A stretch of 64,000 bases of DNA from positions 62,001-126,000 of the forward strand of contig DASPNR010000042.1 in NCBI GenBank assembly GCA_035626395.1, in the 5' to 3' direction. The stretch is from Candidatus Limnocylindrales bacterium. GTDB taxonomy: Bacteria > Desulfobacterota > Binatia > UBA1149 > CAITLU01. Each line of letters opens with the position of its first letter. Position 1 is the first letter of the stretch. Positions 1-11,083 of this stretch are shown here, in pieces. The translations under genes were made by a program, and so were the position numbers. The notes below the pieces were generated by a model. It saw nothing but the letters and a program-made list of their open reading frames with translations. It had not been told where the DNA came from and did no database searches.

Positions 1-291
1 GACCAGCGCGGCGATGACCATCGAGAACATCGCACCCGAGAACAGCATCGACAGCCAGTGGATGGGCGCGGAGCCGCGCAGGCTCCACAGCAGCGGCCCG
101 TCATGAATGTGCGCAAGATATACCGATACCATCGGCACGAACGTCGCCGCCGCCACCAGGGAATACAGGCCGAGGTAGGGCCCTTCGCCCAGCCTGCCGA
201 CCAGCATCGGCCGCAGGCGCACCGAAGCGATGGCCATGTGCGTGACGCCGAACAGGAACGCCCACACCAGGATCCACGCCCACGGCGGCAT
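1..291 (-). CDS. NnrU family membrane protein (partial, C-terminus off window)
   Basis: The first 97 residues of a minus-strand gene that runs off the window edge. It begins MPPWAWILVWAFLFGVTHMA and continues with hydrophobic segments, a GPYLGLYSLVAAATF stretch and HWLSMLFSGAMFS. This is the pattern of the NnrU family, small integral membrane proteins first linked to nitric oxide reduction but of unsettled function. The ATG is preceded by a GAGGGA Shine-Dalgarno-like stretch, which supports this start. It lies 94 bases downstream of the glutathione transferase gene on the same strand, so the two may be co-transcribed. The family call rests on sequence pattern alone. Confidence 0.72.
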   Translation of the reverse strand, partial: MPPWAWILVWAFLFGVTHMAIASVRLRPMLVGRLGEGPYLGLYSLVAAATFVPMVSVYLAHIHDGPLLWSLRGSAPIHWLSMLFSGAMFSMVIAALV

Positions 292-385
292 CAGCGCTCC
301 CTCGATGTCTGCTGCATGCGCACTTCCTCCGTTGCCGGCGATGATGTCGGACGCGCCGCGGCCGTGGGCGCGGCGGCTCTCGAGG

Positions 386-1132
386 TCAGGCCGCGCCGAC
401 GCGCTCGCTGCCGAGGCCGCAGGCGGCCTCGTGGCCGACGGCTCGCGGGGCGGTCGCCGTATCGACACGCTTCATCCACTCGTCGACGACCGGCCGCTCC
501 GCGCGCAGCGCCGCGCCTTCCTTGGCGCCGCAGATGCACGCGAACTGCGCGTAAACGGCGATGTCGGCGAGCGTCATCGAGGTGCCCACGAGCCACTCAC
601 GTCCCTGCAGCATGCCGGTCAGCGAATCGAAATGCCGGCGCACGTCGGCGAACACCTGCTTGCGGCTCTTCCGCCCGAGTCCCTGTTTGACGAGGATCGC
701 CTTCATGTGACGCGGCACGAGGAACCGGCCGGCGCGGCGCACGATCTCGGTGTCCTTGGCGCATAGGATCGGCACCCACTTCTCGGCGTTGTGTCCGAGA
801 GTGAAGCGAAGGAACACTTCGTAGAAGTACAGGCTCTCGTCGGCCCAGTCCTCCAACGCATGGACGAGGCCGCGCTCGCGCGCGTCGTCGGGGATCAGGG
901 GAGGGTCGGGGAATTTCTCTTCGAGGTAGTAGGCGATGTCGGTCGAATCGCCGAGGCTCTTGCCGTCGTGCTCGATGGCCGGAAGCTTGCCGACCTTGTT
1001 GACCTTGCGAATCTTGGTCACGGCCTCCTGCATCGAGATCTCGCGCACCTCGTACTCGACCCCCTTGTACTGGAGGATGCGTCGAACCTTGTCGCAGAAG
1101 GGAGAGATCTCGAACTGGTAGAGCGTGACCAC
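386..1132 (-). CDS. Glutathione S-transferase family protein
   Basis: A 248-residue cytosolic protein. The N-terminus (VTLYQFEISPFCDKVRRIL) is a thioredoxin-like GST domain with the SPFCDKVR motif near residue 10. The later GKLPAIEHDGKSLGDSTDIA segment supplies the cis-Pro and the glutathione-binding acidic-Ser pair. The C-terminal half is helical and contains DIAVYAQFACI, typical of the GST all-alpha domain. Such proteins conjugate or reduce substrates with glutathione or act as peroxidases; the substrate is unknown. The start is GTG, because AGGAGG lies five bases upstream of it. It is divergent from rpoZ. Another, only distantly similar GST-fold gene lies at 54601-55662. Confidence 0.88.
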   Translation of the reverse strand: MVTLYQFEISPFCDKVRRILQYKGVEYEVREISMQEAVTKIRKVNKVGKLPAIEHDGKSLGDSTDIAYYLEEKFPDPPLIPDDARERGLVHALEDWADESLYFYEVFLRFTLGHNAEKWVPILCAKDTEIVRRAGRFLVPRHMKAILVKQGLGRKSRKQVFADVRRHFDSLTGMLQGREWLVGTSMTLADIAVYAQFACICGAKEGAALRAERPVVDEWMKRVDTATAPRAVGHEAACGLGSERVGAA

Positions 1133-1203
1133 ATGTGCCTCCTGAGCGGCCTCTCCTGGTCGCCACCGCGCGCTTCCCCCGGCGCGATCGCCCGCCGTCT
1201 ACA

Positions 1204-1230
1204 TTGACTTCCGGCAGGGCCCTGTCTAAG
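1204..1230 (+). promoter_or_regulatory. Possible sigma-70 promoter for rpoZ
   Basis: TTGACT at 1204-1209 and TCTAAG at 1225-1230 with a 15-base spacer, ending about 20 bases before the rpoZ start. The -35 is good, but the -10 is only a 4/6 match and the spacer is short, so this is tentative. Confidence 0.35.
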
Positions 1231-1249
1231 GTCCGCCCGGGTTCAGGCG

Positions 1250-1450
1250 ATGGCAAGAGTAACCGTAGAAGATTGCTTAGAAAAGGTTCCGAACCGGTTC
1301 CTTCTCACGACCGTCGCCGTGCGCCGGGCCAAGCAGCTCCTGCGCGGCGCGCGGCCCCTCGTGGAGACCGACAACAAAGAGATCGTCACGGCGCTGCGCG
1401 AAGTGGCCGCCGGCACGGTCAAGCAGATCGAGAGCGAGCCCGGGAGCTGA
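1250..1450 (+). CDS. rpoZ: DNA-directed RNA polymerase subunit omega
   Basis: A 66-residue protein beginning [19 protein letters not shown], followed by [13 protein letters not shown] and the [16 protein letters not shown] segment. This is the standard order of omega. Omega binds the C-terminal end of the beta-prime subunit, helps assemble RNA polymerase and in many proteobacteria forms part of a ppGpp site. The length is normal for a short omega. The gene for an RpoH-like sigma factor follows after 78 bases on the same strand, so two transcription-machinery genes sit together. Confidence 0.95.
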   Translation: MARVTVEDCLEKVPNRFLLTTVAVRRAKQLLRGARPLVETDNKEIVTALREVAAGTVKQIESEPGS

Positions 1451-1528
1451 CGCCGCGGCAGCGCGCCGCGACCGAGACATCCGCTGCCGCCCCGCGAGCC
1501 GGCGCGATCGGCGGTCCGGCCCGAACTC

Positions 1529-2857
1529 ATGGCCGACCGAAGAACGACCGACAGCGAATCCCACGACGGCACCAGCGGTGCCGACGCATCAGCCGGCAAA
1601 CGCCGCCGTTCCACCGACACCGACAAAGAGGCGCCCGAGGGCACCCACCAGCCCAAAACGCGCAAGCGTTCGTCCCGCGCCGCCAAGGCTTCTGCCAAGA
1701 CCGTGCCGCCCAAGGACGCGGCGCGCGAGCCTGCCAAGGCCCGCGCCGACGAGGCGGCCACGGACGAGGACGACGCCATCGTCCTGGAGCCCGAGGTGCT
1801 GGAGGCCGAAATCCTCGACGACCTCTCCGCGCCCGACTTCGCCGCCGATCCCGACCTGAGCACCGATGCCGAGCCGGCCGGCGAGCCCGTCGTCATCACC
1901 GATGATGCCGACGACATGCTGGCGGCCAGCGAGGGTATCGGCGAGCGCAACGTCGAGGTGCAGCTTCCGACGCTTGCAGCCGCGCCGAGCGCAGGCGCGC
2001 TCGTGCCGGCCGATGCGCTGTCGCGCTACCTCGCCGAGATCCGGCACTATCCGCTTCTGTCGCGCGAGGAGGAGCACGAGCTTGCCGTCCGCTACGCCGA
2101 GGAAGGCGACCGCGACGCGGCCGTCAAGCTCATCACCTCGAATCTGCGCCTGGTGGTGCTGATCGCGCGTGAGTACCAGCGCGCGTTCCACAACCTCCTC
2201 GACCTCGTCCAGGAAGGCAACGTCGGCCTCCTCGAAGCGGTCAAGCAGTTCGACCCGTACCGCGGCGTGCGCTTCCCGTCGTACGCGGTGTGGTGGATTC
2301 GCGCCTACATCATCCGCTACGTCATGAACAATTTCCGCCTGGTCAAGGTCGGCACGACGCAGGCGCAGCGGCGGCTGTTCTTCAATCTGAACAAGGAGAA
2401 GGCGCGCCTGGAGGCCGCCGGCTTCAAGCCCACGAGCAAGATGATCGCCGAGAACCTGGGCGTGAAGGAGCGCGAGGTCATCGAGATGGACCAGCGGCTG
2501 GCCTCGTCCTCGGAGATGTCGGTGGAGACGCCGCTGACGCGGGACGAGGACGCCGGGACGATGCTCGACGTGCTGCGCGCCCCCGGCGCCAGCGCCGAGG
2601 AAGAGGTGGCCGAGGGAGAGTTCTACGCGCTGATGAAGGAGAAGCTCGGCGAGTTCGCCGAGACCCTCAAGGGGCGAGAGGCGGAGATCTTCCAGGAGCG
2701 GCTGGTCGCGGAGAACCCGCTGACCCTCCAGGAGCTGGGTGACCGCTACGGCGTCAGCCGCGAGCGCGTCCGCCAGATGGAGGCGGCGGTCAAGAAGAAG
2801 CTGCGCGAGTATCTGGTCAGCCAGGTGCGCGACCTCGACGAAGATATGGTCGTTTGA
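1529..2857 (+). CDS. RNA polymerase sigma factor, RpoH (sigma-32)-like, with long N-terminal extension
   Basis: A 442-residue sigma-70 family protein. Residues 1 to about 150 are a low-complexity, Ala/Asp/Glu/Lys-rich extension. The sigma core starts at ALSRYLAEIRHYPLL (region 1.2), followed by region 2 with NLRLVVLIAREYQ, DLVQEGNVGLLEAV and YAVWWIRAYIIRYVM. The short QRRLFFNL segment is the hallmark RpoH box. Region 4.2 is seen as LTLQELGDRYGVSRERVRQ. RpoH factors direct heat-shock and envelope-stress genes in proteobacteria. Typical RpoH is about 285-300 residues, so the extension is the odd feature. The next gene starts 12 bases after the stop, suggesting co-transcription. Confidence 0.9.
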   Translation: MADRRTTDSESHDGTSGADASAGKRRRSTDTDKEAPEGTHQPKTRKRSSRAAKASAKTVPPKDAAREPAKARADEAATDEDDAIVLEPEVLEAEILDDLSAPDFAADPDLSTDAEPAGEPVVITDDADDMLAASEGIGERNVEVQLPTLAAAPSAGALVPADALSRYLAEIRHYPLLSREEEHELAVRYAEEGDRDAAVKLITSNLRLVVLIAREYQRAFHNLLDLVQEGNVGLLEAVKQFDPYRGVRFPSYAVWWIRAYIIRYVMNNFRLVKVGTTQAQRRLFFNLNKEKARLEAAGFKPTSKMIAENLGVKEREVIEMDQRLASSSEMSVETPLTRDEDAGTMLDVLRAPGASAEEEVAEGEFYALMKEKLGEFAETLKGREAEIFQERLVAENPLTLQELGDRYGVSRERVRQMEAAVKKKLREYLVSQVRDLDEDMVV

Positions 2858-2869
2858 TACGTTTCCACC

Positions 2870-3607
2870 GTGCGCGAGACTCCGACGGCAGGGTTGGTCG
2901 TGATCGGCAACGAGATCCTTTCCGGGAAGGTGACCGATGCCAATACGCCCTTCCTGGCTCGTGAGCTGCGGTCTCTCGGCGTCTCGCTCGAGCGCGTCAC
3001 GATCATTCCGGACGAGATCGACACGGTGGCAAGCGTCGTCGCCGACTTCGCCGCTCGCTTCGACCTCGTGTTCACCTCCGGCGGCGTCGGTCCCACGCAC
3101 GACGACGTGACGATGGAGGGAATCGCCAAGGCGTTCGACCGCGAGGTCGTCGAGCATCCCGGCCTGCGCGCCGCGATCGAGAAGTTCGTCGGCTCGCGCG
3201 TCAACGACGCGCATCTGAAGATGGCGCGAGTTCCCGACGGCTGCGAGCTCGTCACCGGCGATCACGCGGCCTTCCCGACCATCGTCGTCGGCAACGTCTA
3301 CGTGCTTCCGGGCATTCCCGAGATCTTCCAGGACAAGATCGTCTCGCTGCGCGACCGCTTCCGCACCCAGCCCTACCACCTTCGCCAGGTTCTGGTGCGG
3401 GAGAACGAGACGGGGATCGCCGAGTTCCTCAACGCCACGCTGGCGGCCTTCCCCGAGCTGCTGCTGGGCTCGTATCCCAAGCTTGCGCATCCGGAGTATC
3501 GGGTGCGCCTGACGCTCGAGTCCAAGGACGAGAGCTATCTGGAGCGCGCGCTGGCCGATCTGATCGAGAGGCTGCCCGACGGGTACGTGGTTCGAATCGA
3601 GCCCTGA
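2870..3607 (+). CDS. CinA-type / MoCF_biosynth domain protein
   Basis: A 245-residue protein. It begins ETPTAGLVVIGNEILSGKV and has FTSGGVGPTHDDVTMEGIAKAF, the molybdopterin-binding-fold signature of competence/damage-inducible protein A. NVYVLPGIPEIF follows, as in CinA N-terminal domains. In CinA this domain is the ADP-ribose pyrophosphatase/COG1058 part; the C-terminal nicotinamide-nucleotide amidase domain is absent, so this is the single-domain form. The start is GTG, 12 bases after the sigma factor stop, and no better start lies downstream. Substrate and cellular role are not visible from sequence. Confidence 0.87.
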   Translation: MRETPTAGLVVIGNEILSGKVTDANTPFLARELRSLGVSLERVTIIPDEIDTVASVVADFAARFDLVFTSGGVGPTHDDVTMEGIAKAFDREVVEHPGLRAAIEKFVGSRVNDAHLKMARVPDGCELVTGDHAAFPTIVVGNVYVLPGIPEIFQDKIVSLRDRFRTQPYHLRQVLVRENETGIAEFLNATLAAFPELLLGSYPKLAHPEYRVRLTLESKDESYLERALADLIERLPDGYVVRIEP

Positions 3608-3802
3608 GCCGCCGGCGGCGGCGGCGCCAACATGCTGATTTCCAAGGGCAGCGGGCCACGATGCGCGCCGGTGCGCGCTTGTCAGCGCACAGGGGGTCGG
3701 GTAGCTTCGGCCCGCTCCCAGCACCCGAGCTGGTCCATCTCCGGGCTTTGTAACGAAAGATCGAGTCGGCGCGCTGCGCCGGGTTCACGAGAGGTCACCG
3801 AC

Positions 3803-4426
3803 ATGAACAAGAACGTTCGCTCTGTTGCTCTGGCCGCGGCCGTCCTGAGTCTGGCAGGCCTTGCCGGCTGCGACATGATCTCGGGCTACTTCCGCGCCCA
3901 GAAGGCCGCGGTCAAGTGGGAGGGCCAGATCGAGGAGATCGCCTTCTCCAAGCTCGAGAAGGACGGGAAGGTGTTCGACATCGAGATGCACTCGCGCATC
4001 GACGCTCCGCCCGACAAGGTCTGGGAGGCGATGAAGCAGCCGCAGCGCCTGTCCGAGTTCAGCGACCAGTACAAGAAGAGCGAGGTGCTCAAGGACGAGG
4101 GCAACCACAAGGAGCTGGAGCTCCACGTGCTGGCGCTCGACAACCTGCAGACCTTCACGGTCTCGATGGACTTCGACGACGCCACCAAGACGCTGAAGAT
4201 CAAGACCATCACCTCCTCGATCGCCGACATCGACGGCAGCTATCATCTGGAGCCGTCGCCGGACGGCACCAAGACCGCCTACATCTACAAGGCCAAGCAG
4301 ACCGACAAGGTCGCGCTGCCGATCTCCGAGAGCGTGCAGGCCAGTGCGATCAAGGAGAGCTTCGTCAACCAGGTGCGCGCGATCAAGAAGCAGATCGGCG
4401 TCGAGAAGCCGGCAGCCGCCGGGTGA
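3803..4426 (+). CDS. SRPBCC-fold lipoprotein
   Basis: A 207-residue predicted lipoprotein. The signal peptide MNKNVRSVALAAAVLSLAGL leads to a lipobox (LAGC), so the mature N-terminus would be Cys about 24 residues in. The rest has IDAPPDKVWEAMKQPQRLSEF followed by alternating strands and a long C-terminal helix (ESVQASAIKESFVNQVRAI). This is the START/polyketide-cyclase (SRPBCC) plan, a hydrophobic ligand-binding fold. An upstream in-frame extension was rejected because the ATG here is directly followed by the signal peptide. No enzyme function can be assigned. Confidence 0.82.
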   Translation: MNKNVRSVALAAAVLSLAGLAGCDMISGYFRAQKAAVKWEGQIEEIAFSKLEKDGKVFDIEMHSRIDAPPDKVWEAMKQPQRLSEFSDQYKKSEVLKDEGNHKELELHVLALDNLQTFTVSMDFDDATKTLKIKTITSSIADIDGSYHLEPSPDGTKTAYIYKAKQTDKVALPISESVQASAIKESFVNQVRAIKKQIGVEKPAAAG

Positions 4427-4458
4427 TCCCGAGCCGCCGCAGCGGCGTGTTTTTCGGC

Positions 4459-4484
4459 GAGGCCGTCTCCACAGAGGCGGCCTC
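4459..4484 (+). terminator. Possible hairpin between SRPBCC lipoprotein gene and engB
   Basis: GAGGCCGTC at 4459-4467 can pair with GGCGGCCTC at 4476-4484 (one mismatch), leaving an 8-base loop. There is no U-tract after it, so it may be a weak terminator or an attenuating hairpin before engB. Confidence 0.25.
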
Positions 4485-4499
4485 GTCTGCTTCTGCCCC

Positions 4500-5186
4500 A
4501 TGAAGATCACACGTGCCGAGTTCCGCGCGGCGGCCACCAGCGTCGCATCGATCCCGCCCGCCCGCCATCCCGAGATCGCGCTGGCGGGTCGCTCCAATGT
4601 CGGCAAGTCCTCGCTCCTGAACCGGTTGACCAACCGAAGCTCGCTGGCTCGCACCAGCCGCACGCCCGGCTGCACGCGCGGGCTCCTCTTCTACGACGTC
4701 AATGACGCCATCACCCTCGTCGACCTTCCCGGCTACGGCTACGCCAGCCGGTCGCAGGCCGAGCGGCGCCAGTGGAAGGTGCTGGTGGAGCGCTACCTGG
4801 AGACGCGCGAGGAGCTGGCCGGCGTGCTCATCCTCGTCGACTCGCGGCGCGGGCCCGAGCAGGAAGAGTCCGAGCTGGCCGAGTATCTTCAGGAGGTCGG
4901 CCTGCCGTTCGCATTCGTCCTGACCAAGGCCGACAAGCTGACGCGCTCGGCGCTGGCCAGGCAGACGGCGGCCGTTTCCAAGGCCATGGCGCCGGCCGTG
5001 GTGCTGGCCACCTCCTCGCAGAGCGGCGCCGGGATCGACGGCGTCTGGAAATGGATCCGCGCCGCCATCGCGGTCGAGAGCGAGCTCGACGAGAGCGATG
5101 GCGACAGCGGCGGCGGCGAGCGCGGCGGCGGCGGCGAGCGCGACGGCGGCGGCGAAGATGGCGGCGAGGACGAGAGCGGCTCGTGA
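4500..5186 (+). CDS. engB: Ribosome biogenesis GTP-binding protein YihA/YsxC
   Basis: A 228-residue P-loop GTPase of the TrmE-Era-EngA-EngB group, which acts in large ribosomal subunit assembly. The motifs appear in order: G1 GRSNVGKSSLLNRL, G2 around SRTPGCTRG, G3 DLPGYGYA, G4 LTKADKL and G5-like ATSSQSG. The FFDV-type strand is present as LLFYDVNDAITLVD. After the normal end near residue 190 the protein carries about 35 extra residues of Gly/Glu/Asp/Ser (GGGERGGGGE-like repeats), a low-complexity acidic tail not typical of the family. The stop overlaps the GTG start of the UbiA gene by four bases, implying translational coupling. Confidence 0.94.
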   Translation: MKITRAEFRAAATSVASIPPARHPEIALAGRSNVGKSSLLNRLTNRSSLARTSRTPGCTRGLLFYDVNDAITLVDLPGYGYASRSQAERRQWKVLVERYLETREELAGVLILVDSRRGPEQEESELAEYLQEVGLPFAFVLTKADKLTRSALARQTAAVSKAMAPAVVLATSSQSGAGIDGVWKWIRAAIAVESELDESDGDSGGGERGGGGERDGGGEDGGEDESGS

Positions 5187-6052
5187 GGCGCCACCTGTTC
5201 GAGCTGCTGCGGCCCACGCACTGGGTCAAGAACGGTTTCGTCCTGGCCGCGTTCGTCTTCTCGCTCAATCGCACCAGCGAGATCGCGCTGGTGCGCACCG
5301 TCGCGGCATTCGTGATCTTCTGCCTGGCCTCCAGCAGCGCCTACGTCCTCAATGACGTCCTCGATGCGTCGCGCGACCGCCTTCACCCGGAGAAGCGCCT
5401 GCGCCCGGTGGCCTGCGGCGCCGTCTCGCGCCGCGACGCGCTGGTGCTGGCGCTGGCGCTGGCCGTCGCCGCGCTCGCCGGCTCGCTGCTGGTCGACCTG
5501 CAGCTGTTCCTGTGCACTGCCGCGTTCCTGACCCTGCAGGCCGCCTACAGCAGCGCTCTCAAGCGCGTCGCGGTCATCGATGCGATGGCGATTGCCGGCG
5601 GTTTCGTGCTGCGGACCATGGCGGGCGTGATTGCGGCGGGCGCGCAGATGTCGGCGTGGCTGTTCCTGTCCACGTTCCTGCTCGCGCTGTTCCTGGCGCT
5701 GGCCAAGCGCCGTCACGAGCTGCTCGAGCTGGGCGATCAGGCAGGCGATCATCGCGACGTGCTCGAGCGCTACCGGCAGACGCCGCTGGATACGCTGATC
5801 GTGCTGCTGGCGCTGGCGGTCATCGGCGTCTACGTCCAGTACACGCTCAGCAGCGACGTCGCGGCCCGCCTCGGGACCACCCGCTTGTACGTGACGGTTC
5901 CTTTTGTGGTCTTCGGGGTTTTTCGCTACCTATTCCTGGTTTACGGGCACGAGAAAGGCGGCAACCCCACCAACGCTCTGCTCGATGACCACCCGCTGCA
6001 GATCGGGGTCGCCTTGTGGGCCGCGACGGTGGTCGTTCTCCTGTACGCGTAG
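5183..6052 (+). CDS. UbiA-family prenyltransferase, DPPR-synthase-like
   Basis: A 289-residue integral membrane protein with about eight or nine hydrophobic helices. The N-terminus is LFELLRPTHWVKNGFVLAAF. The first Asp-rich motif is LNDVLDASRDRLHPEKRLRP, and a second conserved cytosolic loop has YSSALKRVAVIDAMAIAGGF. The NDxxDxxxDRxHPxKRxRP form and the later AKRRHEL match decaprenyl-phosphate phosphoribosyltransferase-like UbiA members rather than quinone-biosynthesis UbiA. Those enzymes move phosphoribose onto polyprenyl phosphate. The GTG start overlaps the engB stop (GTGA). An upstream extension in the same frame lies inside engB and was rejected. Confidence 0.82.
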   Translation: MRRHLFELLRPTHWVKNGFVLAAFVFSLNRTSEIALVRTVAAFVIFCLASSSAYVLNDVLDASRDRLHPEKRLRPVACGAVSRRDALVLALALAVAALAGSLLVDLQLFLCTAAFLTLQAAYSSALKRVAVIDAMAIAGGFVLRTMAGVIAAGAQMSAWLFLSTFLLALFLALAKRRHELLELGDQAGDHRDVLERYRQTPLDTLIVLLALAVIGVYVQYTLSSDVAARLGTTRLYVTVPFVVFGVFRYLFLVYGHEKGGNPTNALLDDHPLQIGVALWAATVVVLLYA

Positions 6053-6186
6053 CCCTTCCGCGTCGACGGACGCGACGCCGCATTTCGCGGCACGCGCGAT
6101 GCGGAAGCCGGAGCGGGCGGGTCGCGGCTCGCCGGCTTGAGTAGCCCGCTCGCCAGAGCGACCCTTGGGACAGAACCGCCGGCAAC

Positions 6187-9000
<2,814 letters not shown>

Positions 9001-9004
9001 GACG

Positions 9005-10216
9005 GTGAAGATCGAGCCAGCGGCTGCCCCTCCTCCCATTCGCGGCTTCCGTTTCAGCGGTGTCCACGGCGGCATCAAGAAGAAGGGGCGCCGCGACTTC
9101 GCGCTCATCGTCGCCGACCGTCCCTGCGCTGCCGCCGCCGTCTTCACGCAGAACGCGTGCGCTGCCGCTCCGGTCGTCGTCGCGCGCGAACACGTGGCGC
9201 CCGGCAGGCTGCAGGCGATCATGGTCAACTCCGGCAACGCCAACTGCGCCACCGGCGAGCAGGGGATGAAGATCGCGCGCTGGAGCTGCGATGAGCTGGC
9301 GGCGCGGCTCGGAATCGATCCGCACCTCGTGCTGCCGTGCTCGACCGGCGTGATCGGCGTTCCGCTGGACCGGCGCGTGATGGCGCGCGCCATCGCGCTC
9401 GGTGTCGATCAGCTGAGCAGGCGCGGCTTCGGCGCAGCCGCGCGGGCGATCCTGACCTCGGACGCGTTTCCGAAGTGGGCGTCGCGAACGCTGCACCTCG
9501 GCGGCAGCGAGATCCAGGTGGCGGCCATGGCCAAGGGCGCGGGCATGATCGAGCCGAAAATGGCCACGATGCTGTCGTTCGTCCTCACCGACGCCAAGCT
9601 CTCGCCAGCCGCGGCCGCCTCGATGCTGAAGGCGGGCGTAGCGCGCAGCCTCAACCGCATCAGCGTCGACGGCGATACCAGCACCAACGACACCTGCGTC
9701 CTGATGGCATCGGGCGACGCCGCCGGCGACGCGATCGAAGGCGAGGAGAGCGAAGGCTACCAGGCGGTGGCCGGCGCCGTGGCCGAGGTGCTCGAGGAAG
9801 TCGCGCGCATGATCGTGCGCGACGGCGAGGGCGCCACCAAGATGATCGATCTGGTCGTGGCCGGCGCTGCCGACGACGCGCAGGCCGACCACGTCGCGCG
9901 CAAGGTAGTCAACTCGCCGCTGGTGCGATGCGCACTGACCGGCGCCGATCCGAACTGGGGACGGCTGGTGATGGCGCTCGGCAACACCGGCGTCGCCATC
10001 GACCTCTCCGTGCTTTCGGTGGACGTGGCCGACGTGCCGCTGGTGCGCAACGGCGTCGTGCTCTCGGAGGATGCACTCAACGCCGCACGCAAGGTGATGA
10101 AGCGCGAGGCGTACACGATGACGCTGCGCCTGGGCGACGGCCCCGGGACCGCGACCATGATCACCAGCGATCTCACCGAAGAATACGTGCGCTTCAACTC
10201 CGCGTACACGTCGTGA
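9005..10216 (+). CDS. argJ: Bifunctional glutamate N-acetyltransferase/amino-acid acetyltransferase
   Basis: A 403-residue ArgJ. It recycles the acetyl group from N-acetylornithine to glutamate in arginine synthesis and in many bacteria can also use acetyl-CoA. Recognisable segments are GGIKKKGRRDFALIVAD, NSGNANCATGEQG and the self-cleavage region AKGAGMIEPKMATMLSF. In this last segment the Thr of MATML becomes the N-terminal nucleophile of the beta chain. DGDTSTNDTCVLMASG and the C-terminal EYVRFNSAYTS are also standard. GTG at 9005 was chosen because upstream sequence lies within secA and the family start aligns here. It is probably co-transcribed with secA. Confidence 0.94.
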   Translation: MKIEPAAAPPPIRGFRFSGVHGGIKKKGRRDFALIVADRPCAAAAVFTQNACAAAPVVVAREHVAPGRLQAIMVNSGNANCATGEQGMKIARWSCDELAARLGIDPHLVLPCSTGVIGVPLDRRVMARAIALGVDQLSRRGFGAAARAILTSDAFPKWASRTLHLGGSEIQVAAMAKGAGMIEPKMATMLSFVLTDAKLSPAAAASMLKAGVARSLNRISVDGDTSTNDTCVLMASGDAAGDAIEGEESEGYQAVAGAVAEVLEEVARMIVRDGEGATKMIDLVVAGAADDAQADHVARKVVNSPLVRCALTGADPNWGRLVMALGNTGVAIDLSVLSVDVADVPLVRNGVVLSEDALNAARKVMKREAYTMTLRLGDGPGTATMITSDLTEEYVRFNSAYTS

Positions 10217-10354
10217 TCCTCGCGCCCAGCCAGCGGCCAGACCGCGCTTTTCCCGGCCGGGGCCGGTGCGACGACCTGGGCGGCGTCGCTGCTTGCCGCG
10301 TCCTGCACATGCCGCTTCTCCCGCGGCTGACCTGAGCTCGACGGCGCATCCCCG

Positions 10355-10984
10355 ATGCGGCTGCTCATCATCCCGGTCTTCTACTTCCTGTTCACCGGGC
10401 TGCTCTGGTTCACCATCGGCGATCGCCTCGACCTCCCCGAGTCGTTCGACGAAGTCGTGCCGTGGCTGCGCTCGTTCCAGTCGTGGGCGTGGGCCGTGGC
10501 GATGGCCGTCGTCATCGCCGACTTCCTGCTGCCCATGCCGTCGACGCCGGCGCTGATCGGCCTGGGCGTCATCTACGGGCCATGGACTGGCGGCGCGCTC
10601 GGCGGCGTCGCTTGCACCACTGCCGGCATGATGGGCTTCGGGCTTGCCCGCATGCTCGGCCGCCGCGGCGCGCTGTGGCTCGTCGATGAGCGGGAGCTGG
10701 CGGCGGTGGAGCGCTTCTACTCGCGCTGGGGGATCTACGCGGTCGTCTTCGGACGCGCCGTCGGCGGCCCGGCCGAATGGCTCGTGCTCACGGCCGGCAT
10801 CAGCGGAATGTCGTGGCTGCGGGCGCTGCTCGGCGTGATGGCCGGCGGTTTTGCCGCTGCGTTCGTGCACGCGATGCTCGGCGACATTGCCGTGCAGCGG
10901 CCGCTGCTGGCGCTGGTCATCGTTCTGACGCTGGCGGGTGCGATGGCGCTGGTCGCGCGCTGGATGATTCGCGCGCGCCGTTGA
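10355..10984 (+). CDS. DedA/VTT (SNARE-associated) family membrane protein
   Basis: A 209-residue protein with about five hydrophobic segments. It has VIADFLLPMPSTPALIGLG, then a Gly-rich re-entrant-like stretch (YGPWTGGALGG). Next comes RFYSRWGIYAVVFGRAVGG-type sequence and a terminal helix. The F/Y-x-R-W-G...FGR pattern and Gly/Pro-rich half-helices are those of VTT-domain proteins (DedA), which act in lipid carrier recycling or scrambling and in envelope homeostasis. It is somewhat diverged, so the exact subfamily is open. A stable hairpin sits five bases after the stop. Confidence 0.75.
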   Translation: MRLLIIPVFYFLFTGLLWFTIGDRLDLPESFDEVVPWLRSFQSWAWAVAMAVVIADFLLPMPSTPALIGLGVIYGPWTGGALGGVACTTAGMMGFGLARMLGRRGALWLVDERELAAVERFYSRWGIYAVVFGRAVGGPAEWLVLTAGISGMSWLRALLGVMAGGFAAAFVHAMLGDIAVQRPLLALVIVLTLAGAMALVARWMIRARR

Positions 10985-10988
10985 GCAC

Positions 10989-11016
10989 GGGAGCACGCCC
11001 TCTCGTGCGTGCTCCC
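10989..11016 (+). terminator. Hairpin downstream of the DedA-type gene
   Basis: GGGAGCACG (10989-10997) pairs perfectly with CGTGCTCCC (11008-11016) around a 10-base loop, five bases after the stop codon. No U-tract follows, so termination efficiency is uncertain. It separates this gene from the three-gene set that starts at 11084. Confidence 0.45.
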
Positions 11017-11083
11017 GCCCAGCCATGCAGGGAAAGGGGCTTGCGCCGATGCGGCCCGGCGGCCACCATCCCTGCGCGATGCC

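Noticed and set aside
1589-3724. 711-codon minus-strand open frame
   Set aside because: Antisense to the sigma factor and CinA-type genes, both well supported.
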